From Halanaerobiales bacterium (GTDB lineage Bacteria > Bacillota > Halanaerobiia > Halanaerobiales > DTU029), in the NCBI GenBank assembly GCA_029981855.1, contig JARRCS010000024.1, forward strand, positions 17,519-81,518: DNA of 64,000 nucleotides, read 5' to 3'. A program made the position numbers and the translations under genes. Every line of letters starts with the position of its first letter. The first letter of the stretch is position 1. The notes beneath the pieces were generated by a model. It saw only the letters and a list, made by a program, of their open reading frames with translations. It searched no databases and had not been told where the DNA came from. Positions 43,838 through 52,540 of this stretch are shown piece by piece.

Positions 43838-44182
43838 TTAATCCTTTTTTTGATTAGCTACATATGTAATGACATCTACATCTTCAATGGTAATTAAACC
43901 TTCTTTAACCATTTCCTTTACTTCCGGAAGAATTGTTTCAATCTTTTCAGCTTTGTCCACAACTTCAATTATCAGGGGAAGATCTTCTGATAATTGTAAG
44001 ATATGGGCGCTCTTAATTCTACTATTTAGACCAAATCCCTCAATTCCCCTTACTACTGTTGCCCCGGCAAGTCCTGCTTTCTTGAACTTTTTGATTAAGG
44101 CATGGTAAAGTGGTTCATGACCCCATTTATCGGTTTCCCCAATATATATTTTTAATATCTTTCCTTTACCCATAATTCCCAT
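43838..44182 (-). CDS. DUF190 protein linked to fluoride resistance
   Basis: A 114-residue protein with LKIYIGETDKWGHEPLYHALIKKFKKAGLAGATVVRGI, the hallmark of DUF190. These PII-like-fold proteins are often encoded beside crcB. ATG 44182 has GGAGG at 7 bases. It lies downstream of crcB under the same riboswitch; its role in fluoride response is not known. Confidence 0.9.
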   Translation of the reverse strand: MGIMGKGKILKIYIGETDKWGHEPLYHALIKKFKKAGLAGATVVRGIEGFGLNSRIKSAHILQLSEDLPLIIEVVDKAEKIETILPEVKEMVKEGLITIEDVDVITYVANQKKD

Positions 44183-44314
44183 TAAGAAACCTCCTTTCGT
44201 TTTTTTTTAGGAATTTCTTAAATTTATTTTTGATGATGAGCAATTATTCTTTTATACTTTAAGAATTTCTTTACTGAAACATTATGCTAGCGGTTGAAAA
44301 ATATACATTTATTA

Positions 44315-44689
44315 TCAAATGGTTCTACCGATTATAATACCTATCATAACAGAAATTAATCCCAGTATCAAATTAGCTAAAATATTAACACCGGCAAAAA
44401 GGACCTCTTTATCTTCTAAAAGCATCATTGTTTCATAACCAAAAGTAGAAAAAGTGGTTAGTGCTCCGAGAAATCCCGTAGTTATAGCGACTCTCAAATA
44501 AGGGTGGGTAATACCCTTTTCCAGGAAAATAGTCATAATTAATCCCAGTAAAAAAGATCCAATCATATTAACCGTTAAAGTACCATAAGGAAGGACACTT
44601 TCCCATCTGGTTTCTACCCATTTTGAAATGCTGTAACGGCTAATTGCTCCCAAAAATCCACCAAATCCAATATAAATTAGTTTTAACAT
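44315..44689 (-). CDS. crcB: Fluoride channel Fluc (CrcB)
   Basis: A 124-residue four-helix membrane protein that exports fluoride as a dual-topology dimer. The motifs GGFLGAISRY, GTLTVNMIGSFLLG and TTGFLGALTTFSTFGYE (the phenylalanine-lined pore region) are present. AAAGGAG lies 8 bases before ATG 44689. It is preceded by a fluoride riboswitch at 44844-44922 and followed by the DUF190 gene. Confidence 0.96.
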   Translation of the reverse strand: MLKLIYIGFGGFLGAISRYSISKWVETRWESVLPYGTLTVNMIGSFLLGLIMTIFLEKGITHPYLRVAITTGFLGALTTFSTFGYETMMLLEDKEVLFAGVNILANLILGLISVMIGIIIGRTI

Positions 44690-44843
44690 TTTCTGGCTCC
44701 TTTCTTTGCTTATTATAGTTATGGTAATCGCCTAATAAATACTAACCCGTAAAAAATCAATCTTTGGTTAATAATTTCTCTGGTTCCCAACCGGTATAAC
44801 GCCAGATTTACCACCTTCTTTCAAAGAAAATTTTCTGAAAAAG

Positions 44844-44922
44844 AAAAAACCCCTGTTTAGTCTAAAAGACCAAACAGGAGCCATTATCCATAATTAGGAA
44901 ATTTTTGGCGAGCCCCATCACC
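44844..44922 (-). ncRNA. Fluoride riboswitch with terminator
   Basis: On the minus strand the aptamer begins GGTGATGGGGCTCGCC (44922-44907) and ends ATGGCTCC (near 44885-44878), the conserved crcB-motif blocks. It runs straight into a terminator, CCTGTTTGGTC with AGACTAAACAGG and T6 (44880-44844). Fluoride binding should stabilise the aptamer and prevent termination, turning on crcB and the DUF190 gene. Confidence 0.9.
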
Positions 44923-44937
44923 ATATAATTTAAAAAT

Positions 44938-44966
44938 ATATTATATAACTAGTTTATAAAAGTCAA
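44938..44966 (-). promoter_or_regulatory. Promoter of the fluoride operon
   Basis: On the minus strand TTGACT (44966-44961), 17 bp, TAATAT (44943-44938). A TATAAT overlaps it at 15-bp spacing (44945-44940). Confidence 0.65.
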
Positions 44967-45025
44967 GTGTTAAAAGTAAATTTATTTTGAAAGATTAACA
45001 TAAATTTCTGCTAAGTTAATTTTGC

Positions 45026-45121
45026 TTATTCACACAGATTATTTTTTCGTAAATCTGTTTGTTCTTTCACCATTAGCTCGTCTGGAGTAATCTTCTTTAA
45101 ATTCAGATCATCTTTATACCC
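45026..45121 (-). pseudogene. Short decayed coding fragment, unrecognised
   Basis: On the minus strand about 31 codons read DDLNLKKITPDELMVKEQTD and stop at 45026. No start or SD. It may be the tail of a transposase, but I cannot assign it. The rest of 44967-45265 shows nothing else. Confidence 0.25.
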
Positions 45122-45265
45122 CGGTAAATAAGGGTATATGTATCAGAATATAATATTTTTAAGTCAAATTAAATAATTGTCTGAATTTTATGAGGGGCTT
45201 TTCGAGCGGATTCCTAGGTAAGTTTGCTTAAATTTGTAGAATAGAGTGTTGACAGGTGCTACCTA

Positions 45266-45294
45266 TTGTATTAACTCTGTAAAACTGATATAAT
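45266..45294 (+). promoter_or_regulatory. Promoter of fprA
   Basis: TTGTAT (45266-45271), 17 bp, TATAAT (45289-45294) with an extended TGA before the -10 box. Confidence 0.6.
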
Positions 45295-45365
45295 GTCTAA
45301 TAAGGTAACTATTTGATAAATATCGTTAAAGTCGATAAAATGATTAAAAAAAACAGGAGGCTGGT

Positions 45366-46538
45366 ATGAAGGCGATTAAGTTAACTGAAGGTATATATTG
45401 GGTTGGTGGAATCGACTGGGACTTAAGGAATTTTCACGGCTATAAAACTCAACGGGGTTCAACCTATAATGCCTATCTGATTGTTGATGAAAAGATAACC
45501 TTGATTGATACCGTCAAACATTATCTTTATGATGAGATGCTCGAGAGAATATCCAGCGTTATTAACCCTGCTGATATTGATTACATAATTTCCAACCATG
45601 TAGAGATGGACCATTCAGGTGGATTGCCCAAAATAATGAAACAAGCAAAGAATGCCACCTTATTTACTTCACCTAGAGGAGAAGCTGGGTTAAAGCAACA
45701 TTATGATTATAAAAACTGGCAGTTAGAGGTGATAAAACCGGGTGTTTCACTTGACCTGGGCCGGAGGAGCCTTGATTTTATTCTAACCCCGATGGTTCAC
45801 TGGCCGGATAATATGGTAACCTATCTACCTGAAGAAAAACTACTCTTTTCTAATGATGCTTTTGGGCAGCATTATGCTTCACCCGAGAGATTTGATGATC
45901 AGGTGCCACTTGAGATCGTCCTGGAAGAAGCAAAGAAGTATTATGCGAATATAGTTATGCCTTATGGCAGTCAGGTCCAACGCGTGCTGGAAAATATTGA
46001 AAAAATGAATCTGGAAATCGATATAATCGCTCCTTCTCATGGGGTTATCTGGAGGAAAAATTTAGCAAAAATAATAGAATTATATAAAAGATGGTCTTCC
46101 AATCAGGTAAAGAAGGAAGCTCTGATTGTTTATGATACTATGTGGGGTTCAACAGAGAAGATAGCCTATGCACTTCTCGATTTCTTTGCAGCAAAAGGTA
46201 TTAAGGCAACAATTAAGAATTTGAAGGTTAATCATATCTCTGATATTATACCCTGTGTACTGGATGCGCAATATATCTGTGTGGGTTCACCAACACTAAA
46301 TAATAATATGCTGCCTACGGTAGCCTCCTTCCTTACCTATTTGAAGGGTTTATCCTCCGGGGGAAGAAAGGCGATAGCTTTCGGTTCTTACGGTTGGAGT
46401 GGACAGAGTGTTGGTCAGATAGCCGGAATGCTGGAAGAAGCGAAATTTAATGTTATTGACCAGATTAAATTACAATATGTTCCGCGTAAAGAGGCTATAA
46501 AGGATATTAAGGATAGATTGGAAGAAGTGGTTAATTAA
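45366..46538 (+). CDS. fprA: FprA-type flavodiiron protein
   Basis: A 390-residue A-type flavoprotein reducing oxygen (or NO) to harmless products in anaerobes. The metallo-lactamase-like half carries SNHVEMDHSGGLP, with later ligands in PMVHWPDNM, FSNDAFGQHY and APSHGVIW. The flavodoxin half begins ALIVYDTMWGSTEKIA and has GSPTLNNNMLP. AGGAGG precedes the ATG. Rubredoxin, its usual electron donor, is encoded 206 bp downstream. Confidence 0.95.
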   Translation: MKAIKLTEGIYWVGGIDWDLRNFHGYKTQRGSTYNAYLIVDEKITLIDTVKHYLYDEMLERISSVINPADIDYIISNHVEMDHSGGLPKIMKQAKNATLFTSPRGEAGLKQHYDYKNWQLEVIKPGVSLDLGRRSLDFILTPMVHWPDNMVTYLPEEKLLFSNDAFGQHYASPERFDDQVPLEIVLEEAKKYYANIVMPYGSQVQRVLENIEKMNLEIDIIAPSHGVIWRKNLAKIIELYKRWSSNQVKKEALIVYDTMWGSTEKIAYALLDFFAAKGIKATIKNLKVNHISDIIPCVLDAQYICVGSPTLNNNMLPTVASFLTYLKGLSSGGRKAIAFGSYGWSGQSVGQIAGMLEEAKFNVIDQIKLQYVPRKEAIKDIKDRLEEVVN

Positions 46539-46743
46539 CGCTATTGTCAATACTCTTTCCATAATCATTAACCATATTTTTATTTTGAATATTGAACTAC
46601 CAAAGCGCTATTTAAAAGAAGGTTTCACTGATTCTTAATTTCTAAAATTATAATATATGGCATCCCCATAAGAATGAATTAATGCTGTTTCATCCACAAA
46701 TAACATATATTCTAACATTAAAATAAGGAAAGGAGGATGAAAC

Positions 46744-46905
46744 ATGGATAAATATGAATGCACCGTCTGCGGTTATGTCTATGACCCTGAAAAAGGTGAT
46801 CCGGAAAATGGTGTTGAGGCCGGAACTGCCTTTGCAGATATCCCTGCAGACTGGGTATGCCCGGTATGTGGAGTTGGCAAGGAGCAGTTTGAAAAAGTGG
46901 AGTAG
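46744..46905 (+). CDS. Rubredoxin
   Basis: A 53-residue iron protein with two CxxC pairs ([12 protein letters not shown] and [13 protein letters not shown]) that bind one Fe. The [17 protein letters not shown] loop is typical. It passes electrons, most likely to FprA upstream. GGAGGATG lies just before the ATG. Confidence 0.97.
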   Translation: MDKYECTVCGYVYDPEKGDPENGVEAGTAFADIPADWVCPVCGVGKEQFEKVE

Positions 46906-46968
46906 GAGGCGGGGTCTTTCCGCCTTCTCCTCACACCGTAACCTGAGAAAAAGAAAGGATGTATGTGG

Positions 46969-48738
46969 ATGGAAGAAGAGAGATATTATGACGAATACGA
47001 AATTGATCTCAGGGAGTACATAAAGGTTTTATGGGCCGGAAAGTGGTTGATTGTCGGACTAATGATAGTTGCCATGTTAATTGCCGGGGTATATAGTAAA
47101 TTTTTCATTGAACCTCAATATGTGGCTAAATCTACTTTGTTAATTTTACCGCCAAAATATACAACATCTTTAGAAGTATCTACCTTACCTGTTGAGACTT
47201 ATAGAAACTTATTATTAACCGATTCAATGAAAAGTTCAATAATTGAAGAACTGGGACTTAAAAATGATCAAGGCGAACCCTATCAACCATCTAATTTAGA
47301 TGGAATGATGGATGTAGTTATTGAGGCCCAGAATGAAGATGGAAAAAAAGAGTTTTCCTCCCAAGCTCCCTTGATAATATTAAGTGTTAAAGGAACTAAT
47401 CCGGAATTAATTAGTAGTATTGCCAATGCCTGGGCTAATAGATTTATGGAAGTTAGTAGTGAAATCAGAAAAGGTGAGGTTCAGCAGGTAAGTATGGTTA
47501 TTCAACGTCAATTTGAAGATACTAAAAACAAGTTAGCTCAGGCTAAACAGAAACTAAAGAATTTTAAAGAAGAGGCCCGACTTGATTTAGCCAAGAATGA
47601 ATTAAACATTAAGGAAAAGAAATTAACAACATATAAAGATAAACTTATTGACTTAAAGACTCAACTGGGAGCCGAAGAAGCAAATTACTTGCAATTAAAA
47701 GAAACTCTCAGTCAACTGGAAGATGAAGGTAGATGGCTAGGAGATCTGAGTTCAGGTTCCAATGATACCGAGGGTACACTTATTACTGCTCGGAATAATT
47801 ATTTAAAAAGCCAAGAGAAACTTTTAGAATTTCAAAGGAAACATGATATAGATTTGTTAAAACAAAAGATATCTATTAATAATAATAAATTGAATGATTA
47901 TCAAGCCAAAATATTATCATTACAAGCTCTTTTGGAGGAAAAACAGATTGAGATTGAGAAATTAAATGAATTAATTAAAACAGAACCGGAGAAATGGAAT
48001 CTAAAGAAAGCAATTACCAATGATGCTCTCTGGCAGAATATTTTAGATCCGGAAAAGGTAAACATACTGAAGAATATGCAGCTTTCCAGTGAAATTATTA
48101 ATCCAATTTATCAGAAACTAAAAGACAGATTGGCAGAAGATAAATTACTGGTAAAAAGCATTCCGGAGCAAATCCAGGAGTATCAAAAGTTGGTTTCGGC
48201 TAAAACAGCGGAAATAAAAGAAATGAATTATACTTTAAAGGAATGGGAGCAGACTTTATCTAGATTCAATTTGGATTTAAATAATTATAAAAAGATTTAT
48301 GATCAGGAAACTTCTACTTACCAGAAACTTAAAGCTGATTTCTTAAATAGTAAGATTAAAATTGATTCATTAAAGGCTCAAATATCCTTTTATGAAGATG
48401 CTCAGATTAATCTTGAAGACGAGATTAAAAATTTGCAAAACCAAATTTGGCAGGATGAAATAACGGAACAACAATTAACCCAACAGGTGGAGGATATTCA
48501 GAAGACTTATGATATGCTGGGAACAAAAGTTGAGGAAGCAAGAATTACTGAGGCCCAAAAGACAAGTGATGTTAAATTTATTGCTAAAGCTATCCCGCCA
48601 ACAAAACCCATTGATAAAAATACTAAATTAAATATAGCCATTGCCGGTGTACTGGCTCTGATGCTCGGTGTCTTTATCGTTTTTTTCCGGGAATTTATGA
48701 AAGAAGATGAAAGAGCTATAGAGAGTAAGTCTCTATAA
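46969..48738 (+). CDS. Wzz/chain-length determinant-like protein with long coiled coil
   Basis: About 589 residues. A Wzz-type N-terminus (EIDLREYIKVLWAGKWLIVG) with a membrane helix near residues 22-45 leads into a long region of charged heptads (about 170-520). A second membrane helix is near the C-terminus (LNIAIAGVLALMLGVFIVFF), preceded by the proline-rich AKAIPPTKPIDK. This is the layout of polysaccharide co-polymerases. No glycosyltransferases are nearby, so the role is unclear. ATG 46969 has AAAGGAT at 8 bases; ATG 46963 is closer and less likely. Confidence 0.78.
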   Translation: MEEERYYDEYEIDLREYIKVLWAGKWLIVGLMIVAMLIAGVYSKFFIEPQYVAKSTLLILPPKYTTSLEVSTLPVETYRNLLLTDSMKSSIIEELGLKNDQGEPYQPSNLDGMMDVVIEAQNEDGKKEFSSQAPLIILSVKGTNPELISSIANAWANRFMEVSSEIRKGEVQQVSMVIQRQFEDTKNKLAQAKQKLKNFKEEARLDLAKNELNIKEKKLTTYKDKLIDLKTQLGAEEANYLQLKETLSQLEDEGRWLGDLSSGSNDTEGTLITARNNYLKSQEKLLEFQRKHDIDLLKQKISINNNKLNDYQAKILSLQALLEEKQIEIEKLNELIKTEPEKWNLKKAITNDALWQNILDPEKVNILKNMQLSSEIINPIYQKLKDRLAEDKLLVKSIPEQIQEYQKLVSAKTAEIKEMNYTLKEWEQTLSRFNLDLNNYKKIYDQETSTYQKLKADFLNSKIKIDSLKAQISFYEDAQINLEDEIKNLQNQIWQDEITEQQLTQQVEDIQKTYDMLGTKVEEARITEAQKTSDVKFIAKAIPPTKPIDKNTKLNIAIAGVLALMLGVFIVFFREFMKEDERAIESKSL

Positions 48739-48750
48739 GCATGTGTACGT

Positions 48751-48775
48751 ACCCCTCCTTTTTTTCTGGAGGGGT
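48751..48775 (+). terminator. Hairpin after the Wzz-like gene
   Basis: ACCCCTCC (48751-48758) pairs with GGAGGGGT (48768-48775). The T-run lies in the loop rather than after the stem, so termination strength is uncertain. Confidence 0.45.
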
Positions 48776-48835
48776 TAATTAGTAACGTTATCTTTCCCTG
48801 AAAAATAATATAAAAGCAAATCTATTTTTATAGTA

Positions 48836-48854
48836 TTTGACAAATGCTGTCAAA
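48836..48854 (+). promoter_or_regulatory. TTTGACA inverted repeat
   Basis: TTTGACA-AATGC-TGTCAAA is a perfect 7-bp inverted repeat that includes a -35-like TTGACA. No good -10 box follows at normal spacing. It may be an operator for the holin-like gene. Confidence 0.35.
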
Positions 48855-48920
48855 GATCTACTCAATTTAATGTTATTTTCTAAGGAGATTATCTTAATTT
48901 AAAGAGGGAGGAAAGGGAAA

Positions 48921-49262
48921 ATGAAAAAGGGTTTTGCTGTCAAACTGATAATTACGATGCTGGCATTACTGATAACCGCCGGTATCACTCCGGGTATATA
49001 CATAAACGGCCTCTGGGCAGGTTTCTGGGCTGCCCTGATCCTGGGTATTGTTAATATCTTAATTAAACCTGTGTTTACTATCCTGACCCTGCCTTTAACA
49101 ATCCTTACTCTGGGTTTGTTTATCTTCGTGATCAACGGACTGATGTTACTGATTACCGCTGCTCTAGTTCCCGGCTTTACCGTATCCGGGCTCTTTGCTG
49201 CTATCATTGGCTCAATTATTTTAAGTATCTGTACCTGGGTAATCAACAAGGTTTTGGATTAA
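48921..49262 (+). CDS. Phage holin family 4-like small membrane protein
   Basis: A 113-residue protein with about four hydrophobic helices, glycine-rich turns and little else. The segment GLWAGFWAALILGIVNILIKP with LPLTILTLGLFIFVINGLML is typical of the Phage_holin_4_2 family, which is chromosomal in many bacteria and of unknown function. GGAGG is upstream. A terminator follows at 49328. Confidence 0.85.
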   Translation: MKKGFAVKLIITMLALLITAGITPGIYINGLWAGFWAALILGIVNILIKPVFTILTLPLTILTLGLFIFVINGLMLLITAALVPGFTVSGLFAAIIGSIILSICTWVINKVLD

Positions 49263-49327
49263 AATTTCTCATCATGAGCCTATTTATTGCCTATTTGTTT
49301 AATACGCTTACATAGTACCTACTCGTT

Positions 49328-49360
49328 CCCTGGCCTGCCTGGTCAGGGTTTTATTTTTAT
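49328..49360 (+). terminator. Terminator after the holin-like gene
   Basis: CCCTGGCC pairs with GGTCAGGG (49328-49348, one G-U), followed by T4-A-T5. Confidence 0.85.
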
Positions 49361-49431
49361 CATTTTTGGGGTTATTTCGAAATAAATGCTCATGTCTCTT
49401 CAGACCAAACAAAAAAAGATTGCCAAACCAC

Positions 49432-49460
49432 TTGACAACTATATTCCCATATAGTAATAT
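49432..49460 (+). promoter_or_regulatory. Promoter with ArsR-type operator
   Basis: TTGACA (49432-49437), 17 bp, TAATAT (49455-49460). The inverted repeat CTATAT-TCCC-ATATAG (49439-49454) fills the spacer, fitting steric repression by the ArsR-type protein encoded 107 bp downstream. Confidence 0.75.
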
Positions 49461-49566
49461 AATAATAGAAGAAATTAAAAGATACCTAAATCAGGTATTT
49501 TATTTGAATTGATAGATAAATCTTTTACTGGAAAAAGCTGAAGATTAGAAAAGGTGGTGATGATAG

Positions 49567-49884
49567 ATGAAAAAGGAATTGTATAAGGCCCGGGCGGAGC
49601 TAGCCAGGGCCCTGGCCCATGAAACCAGGTTAGCGATTATCGATATCCTGGGTGAAGAGGGAGAGAAGTGTGTCTGTGAGCTAACCGAGCTGCTCGATAT
49701 CAGTCAGTCTTCGGTCTCCAAACATCTGGGTATTTTAAAGCAGGCTGGTGTCGTTGATTCCAAAAAGGAGGGTCTTAACGTCTGTTACTTCTTAAGGACC
49801 CCCTGTGTAGTAAATTTCTTTACCTGTCTGGATAATATCCTGCTTAAGGACCTGGAGAAGAGAAAGGAACAGCTGATGGGATAA
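49567..49884 (+). CDS. ArsR family metalloregulator
   Basis: A 105-residue winged-helix protein. The block GEEGEKCVCELTELLDISQSSVSKHLGILKQAGVV contains the ArsR/CadC-type Cys-x-Cys (CVC) in helix 3, and more cysteines lie near the C-terminus (RTPCVVNFFTC). It probably senses arsenic or a soft metal and releases the promoter at 49432. GGTGGTG lies before the ATG. A permease gene follows. Confidence 0.9.
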   Translation: MKKELYKARAELARALAHETRLAIIDILGEEGEKCVCELTELLDISQSSVSKHLGILKQAGVVDSKKEGLNVCYFLRTPCVVNFFTCLDNILLKDLEKRKEQLMG

Positions 49885-49901
49885 TACCGGGAAAAACAAA
49901 T

Positions 49902-49937
49902 CCCATCAAAAAACCAAATCCCATCAAAAAACCAAAT
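49902..49937 (+). repeat. 18-bp tandem repeat between regulator and permease
   Basis: Two exact copies of CCCATCAAAAAACCAAAT (49902-49919, 49920-49937) with partial copies on both sides, ending at the permease SD. ATCCCATC can pair with GATGGGAT at the end of the regulator gene. Confidence 0.7.
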
Positions 49938-49954
49938 CCAAGGAGGAAGAGAAG

Positions 49955-51124
49955 TTGACTAAAGGCAAGAAGTTTTTATTATACGTAGCGGTTTTTCTGG
50001 GGGCTTACTATATACCCTTTGCTAATCCCAATATCCAGCGGTCTATTCTTGAGGCCTTTCATATGTTACAGGAATATGCCAGGGAGCATGTCCTCTTCTG
50101 CCTGGTACCCGCCTTCTTTATTGCGGGAGCGATTGCTAATTTTATCTCCCAGCAGGCGGTGATTAAATACTTCGGGGGAGAGGCCAGGAAGTGGGTCTCC
50201 TATACGGTGGCCTCGGTTTCCGGAACCATTCTGGCCGTCTGCTCCTGTACGGTACTACCCCTTTTTGCCGGTATCTATAAGAGGGGTGCCGGAATCGGTC
50301 CGGCGACGGCCTTTCTTTACTCGGGGCCGGCCATTAACGTCCTGGCCATCATCCTGACCGCCAGGGTTTTAGGCTGGCAGCTGGGCTTAGCTCGGGCTAT
50401 CGGTGCAGTTGTCTTTGCCCTGGTTATCGGACTATTAATGGCAGTAATCTTTCGCAAGGATGATCAGAAAAGGTTACAGGGGGCAGTGGCCGCCAAGGCT
50501 GATGAGGAAGAGGCCAGAACCGGCCTGCAGAACTTGATCTATTTTCTGACCCTGGTTCTAATCCTGATCTTTGCCGCCTGGGGCAAACCGGAGGGAGCAA
50601 CCGGATTCTGGAGTGCAGTCTATAGTATCAAATGGCCCTTAACGATAGCCCTATTAATTGTTCTGGGGATCATCCTCAAGAAATGGTTTGAAAAAGATGA
50701 GCTTAACCAGTGGGTCGATTCCAGCTGGGGATTTGCCGAGCAGATCCTGCCCTTGCTCTTTGCCGGGGTCCTGATTGCCGGTTTTCTGATGGGGCGCCCG
50801 GGGGTAAATGCCGGGATTATCCCGGCCGGTTGGGTTGCCAGGTTTGTAGGAGGTAATTCCCTGCTGGCCAATCTGACTGCATCTATATTAGGGGCCTTTA
50901 TGTATTTTGCTACCCTGACCGAGGTGCCCATCCTTCAGGGCTTAATCGGTCTGGGAATGGGGAAGGGCCCGGCCCTGGCCCTGCTCCTGGCCGGTCCGGC
51001 CTTAAGTCTGCCTAATATGCTGGTTATCCGTAATATCATGGGGACAAAAAAGACCCTGGTTTTCGTCGGGCTGGTTGTGGTCATGGCTACTTTAAGCGGT
51101 CTGATTTACGGGGCAATAGTTTGA
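49955..51124 (+). CDS. ArsP/DUF318 family permease
   Basis: A 389-residue membrane protein with about ten helices of the permease family PF03773. Motifs are CSCTVLPLFAGIYKRGAGIGPATAFLYSGPAINVLAI and, in the second half, TLTEVPILQGLIGLGMGKGPALALLLAGPALSLPN. ArsP members export trivalent organoarsenicals. TTG start with AGGAGG at 8 bases. The ArsR-type gene before it and the thioredoxin-like gene after it suggest a metal(loid) detoxification operon; the exact substrate is open. Confidence 0.88.
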   Translation: MTKGKKFLLYVAVFLGAYYIPFANPNIQRSILEAFHMLQEYAREHVLFCLVPAFFIAGAIANFISQQAVIKYFGGEARKWVSYTVASVSGTILAVCSCTVLPLFAGIYKRGAGIGPATAFLYSGPAINVLAIILTARVLGWQLGLARAIGAVVFALVIGLLMAVIFRKDDQKRLQGAVAAKADEEEARTGLQNLIYFLTLVLILIFAAWGKPEGATGFWSAVYSIKWPLTIALLIVLGIILKKWFEKDELNQWVDSSWGFAEQILPLLFAGVLIAGFLMGRPGVNAGIIPAGWVARFVGGNSLLANLTASILGAFMYFATLTEVPILQGLIGLGMGKGPALALLLAGPALSLPNMLVIRNIMGTKKTLVFVGLVVVMATLSGLIYGAIV

Positions 51125-51196
51125 TTTGATTTAATCCTGGGGATGCTCAGCTATATTAATTATCTAAGGGCCTTGTTAGATCATTTTGCAAAGGTA

Positions 51197-51243
51197 GGCC
51201 AATTTGTTCATCCGGGAATTTAAAAGATTGGCCAGGTTTTTTT
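51197..51243 (+). terminator. Terminator-like hairpin built on the GCCAATTTGTTC repeat
   Basis: GGCCAAT (51197-51203) pairs with ATTGGCC (51227-51233), then T7. The left arm is part of the dispersed repeat family seen before purA and after cotJA. Confidence 0.6.
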
Positions 51244-51278
51244 ATGCTTACTATTTAATATGAAAGGAGTGAAAATGA

Positions 51279-51512
51279 GTGAAAAAGATTGAAATCCTGG
51301 GTACCGGCTGTCCTAAGTGCCAGAAGACTACTAAACTGGTGGAAGAGGCGGTAAAGGAGGCCGGTGTGGAGGCAGAGGTTATCCATGTAACCGACCTCGA
51401 TGAAATCGTCAACCGGGGGGTAATGATGACACCTGCCGTGATGATGGACGGCGAAATTAAGTGCGAAGGCAAGGTTCCTTCCGCCAAAGAGATTAAATCC
51501 TGGTTTGAATAA
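51279..51512 (+). CDS. Thioredoxin-fold redox protein (small redox-active disulfide type)
   Basis: A 77-residue thioredoxin-like protein with the active CxxC in LGTGCPKCQKTTKL and cis-Pro loop MTPAVMMDGEI. GTG start at 51279 with GAAAGGAG upstream; the ATG at 51275 opens only a 5-codon frame. Such proteins often follow ArsP/DUF318 permeases and may supply electrons or release bound metal(loid). Confidence 0.9.
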   Translation: MKKIEILGTGCPKCQKTTKLVEEAVKEAGVEAEVIHVTDLDEIVNRGVMMTPAVMMDGEIKCEGKVPSAKEIKSWFE

Positions 51513-51626
51513 TTTATCCTATTTATTTAAATGATTATGGTGAAACCAATTTGTTCAAAATGCAAAGACGGGAGCTAATTAAGCCTTAAGGAGCAGATTG
51601 ATCTTAATCTAAAGAGGAGGAAGACT

Positions 51627-51875
51627 ATGGGAATCAAGGATACACCCAGGGAGAAGATACCCTGGTATCCAACAATTCATGAAGATAAATGTACCGGCTG
51701 CAGGACCTGTATCGATTTCTGCAGCCACGGAACTTACTCCTGGGATGAGGAAAAAAATATTGCCGTTGTGGCCAATCCCTATAACTGTGTGGTGGGCTGC
51801 AGCAACTGCCGGCCGCAGTGTCCGGGTGAGGCCATTGAGTTTCCGCCATTATCCATCTTGAAGCAGTTTCAGTAA
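51627..51875 (+). CDS. 4Fe-4S ferredoxin domain protein
   Basis: An 82-residue protein with two cysteine groups: CTGCRTCIDFC and CVVGCSNCRPQCPG. It binds probably two 4Fe-4S clusters, although the second group is spaced unusually. GGAGGAAG precedes the ATG. It may be the electron donor for the thioredoxin-like protein just upstream. A strong terminator follows. Confidence 0.9.
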   Translation: MGIKDTPREKIPWYPTIHEDKCTGCRTCIDFCSHGTYSWDEEKNIAVVANPYNCVVGCSNCRPQCPGEAIEFPPLSILKQFQ

Positions 51876-51883
51876 GCGGGTTG

Positions 51884-51923
51884 AAGGACATTATGCTATT
51901 TATGTAGCATAATGTCCTTTTTC
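51884..51923 (+). terminator. Terminator after the ferredoxin gene
   Basis: A 15-bp perfect stem (51884-51898 with 51905-51919, arm AAGGACATTATGCTA) followed by T-run. Confidence 0.95.
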
Positions 51924-51939
51924 AATAATGCTGATTTCA

Positions 51940-52071
51940 TTAGTTTCCAGAATTGGACTCATTAGCTATGTTTTTCTCGATGTATTCCGATATGTATTCG
52001 AGCCTGGTACCGGGATTAGGATGGGTTTTAAATAATTCTAACAGTTTTAAATCGATACTATTAAAAGTGTC
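51940..52071 (-). pseudogene. 3' remnant of an M48-family metallopeptidase
   Basis: On the minus strand about 43 codons read LKLLELFKTHPNPGTRLEYI and continue to a stop at 51940. The THPxxxxR block is typical of the C-terminus of M48 peptidases. A stop at 52072-52074 closes the frame upstream, and the catalytic HExxH part is gone. Bases 52075-52380 hold AT-rich sequence without a gene that I can see. Confidence 0.55.
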
Positions 52072-52382
52072 TTATTTTTATGTATCATCCTATCCCCTTC
52101 CTTCACACTAGATATTAATAGAATTCTTGAATTAGCAGGTTTTGATCTTGACATATATTACAAGTCAAAGAGGAACCGTAACAAATCATTAAAATGGTAA
52201 AATTAATTAAATAATTTTCTATTAAAGGGTATGAAGTGGGTGTTGGAAGTGAAAATGAATGTTTTAAATCTGTAATTTCAGTTTGAACCCACACTAAATA
52301 GCGAAGAGGCAAAAATTAAAATAATTTTTTTTAAAAAAGAAGGATTTTTTTGATTCATATAGAATATATAAAATAGAAAATT

Positions 52383-52394
52383 TGGTATATACCA
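52383..52394 (+). promoter_or_regulatory. GntR operator site 1
   Basis: TGGTATATACCA, a perfect palindrome followed by TATAAC. First of three related sites before the second GntR gene. Confidence 0.7.
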
Positions 52395-52457
52395 TATAAC
52401 AATATATTGTTAACATATTTTGTTTATTAACACAGAAATAATATTTTTTAATAAAAT

Positions 52458-52469
52458 TGGTATAGACCA
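52458..52469 (+). promoter_or_regulatory. GntR operator site 2
   Basis: TGGTATAGACCA followed by TATAAA, one base from palindromic symmetry and close to the site at 40937-40948. Confidence 0.7.
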
Positions 52470-52540
52470 TATAAAGACTAGACTAAGAAAGGAGAAGGTA
52501 ATGTAATTAATAAAAAATATTAAATTAATCTTGACATACT

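Noticed and set aside
48921..49262. Prophage evidence from the holin-like gene
   Set aside because: This family is common as a single chromosomal gene and no other phage genes are nearby.
52298..52314. Left end of an ISL3 element matching GCCTCTTC near 63797
   Set aside because: A 12-base match in inverted orientation is too little evidence for a composite transposon spanning 11 kb.
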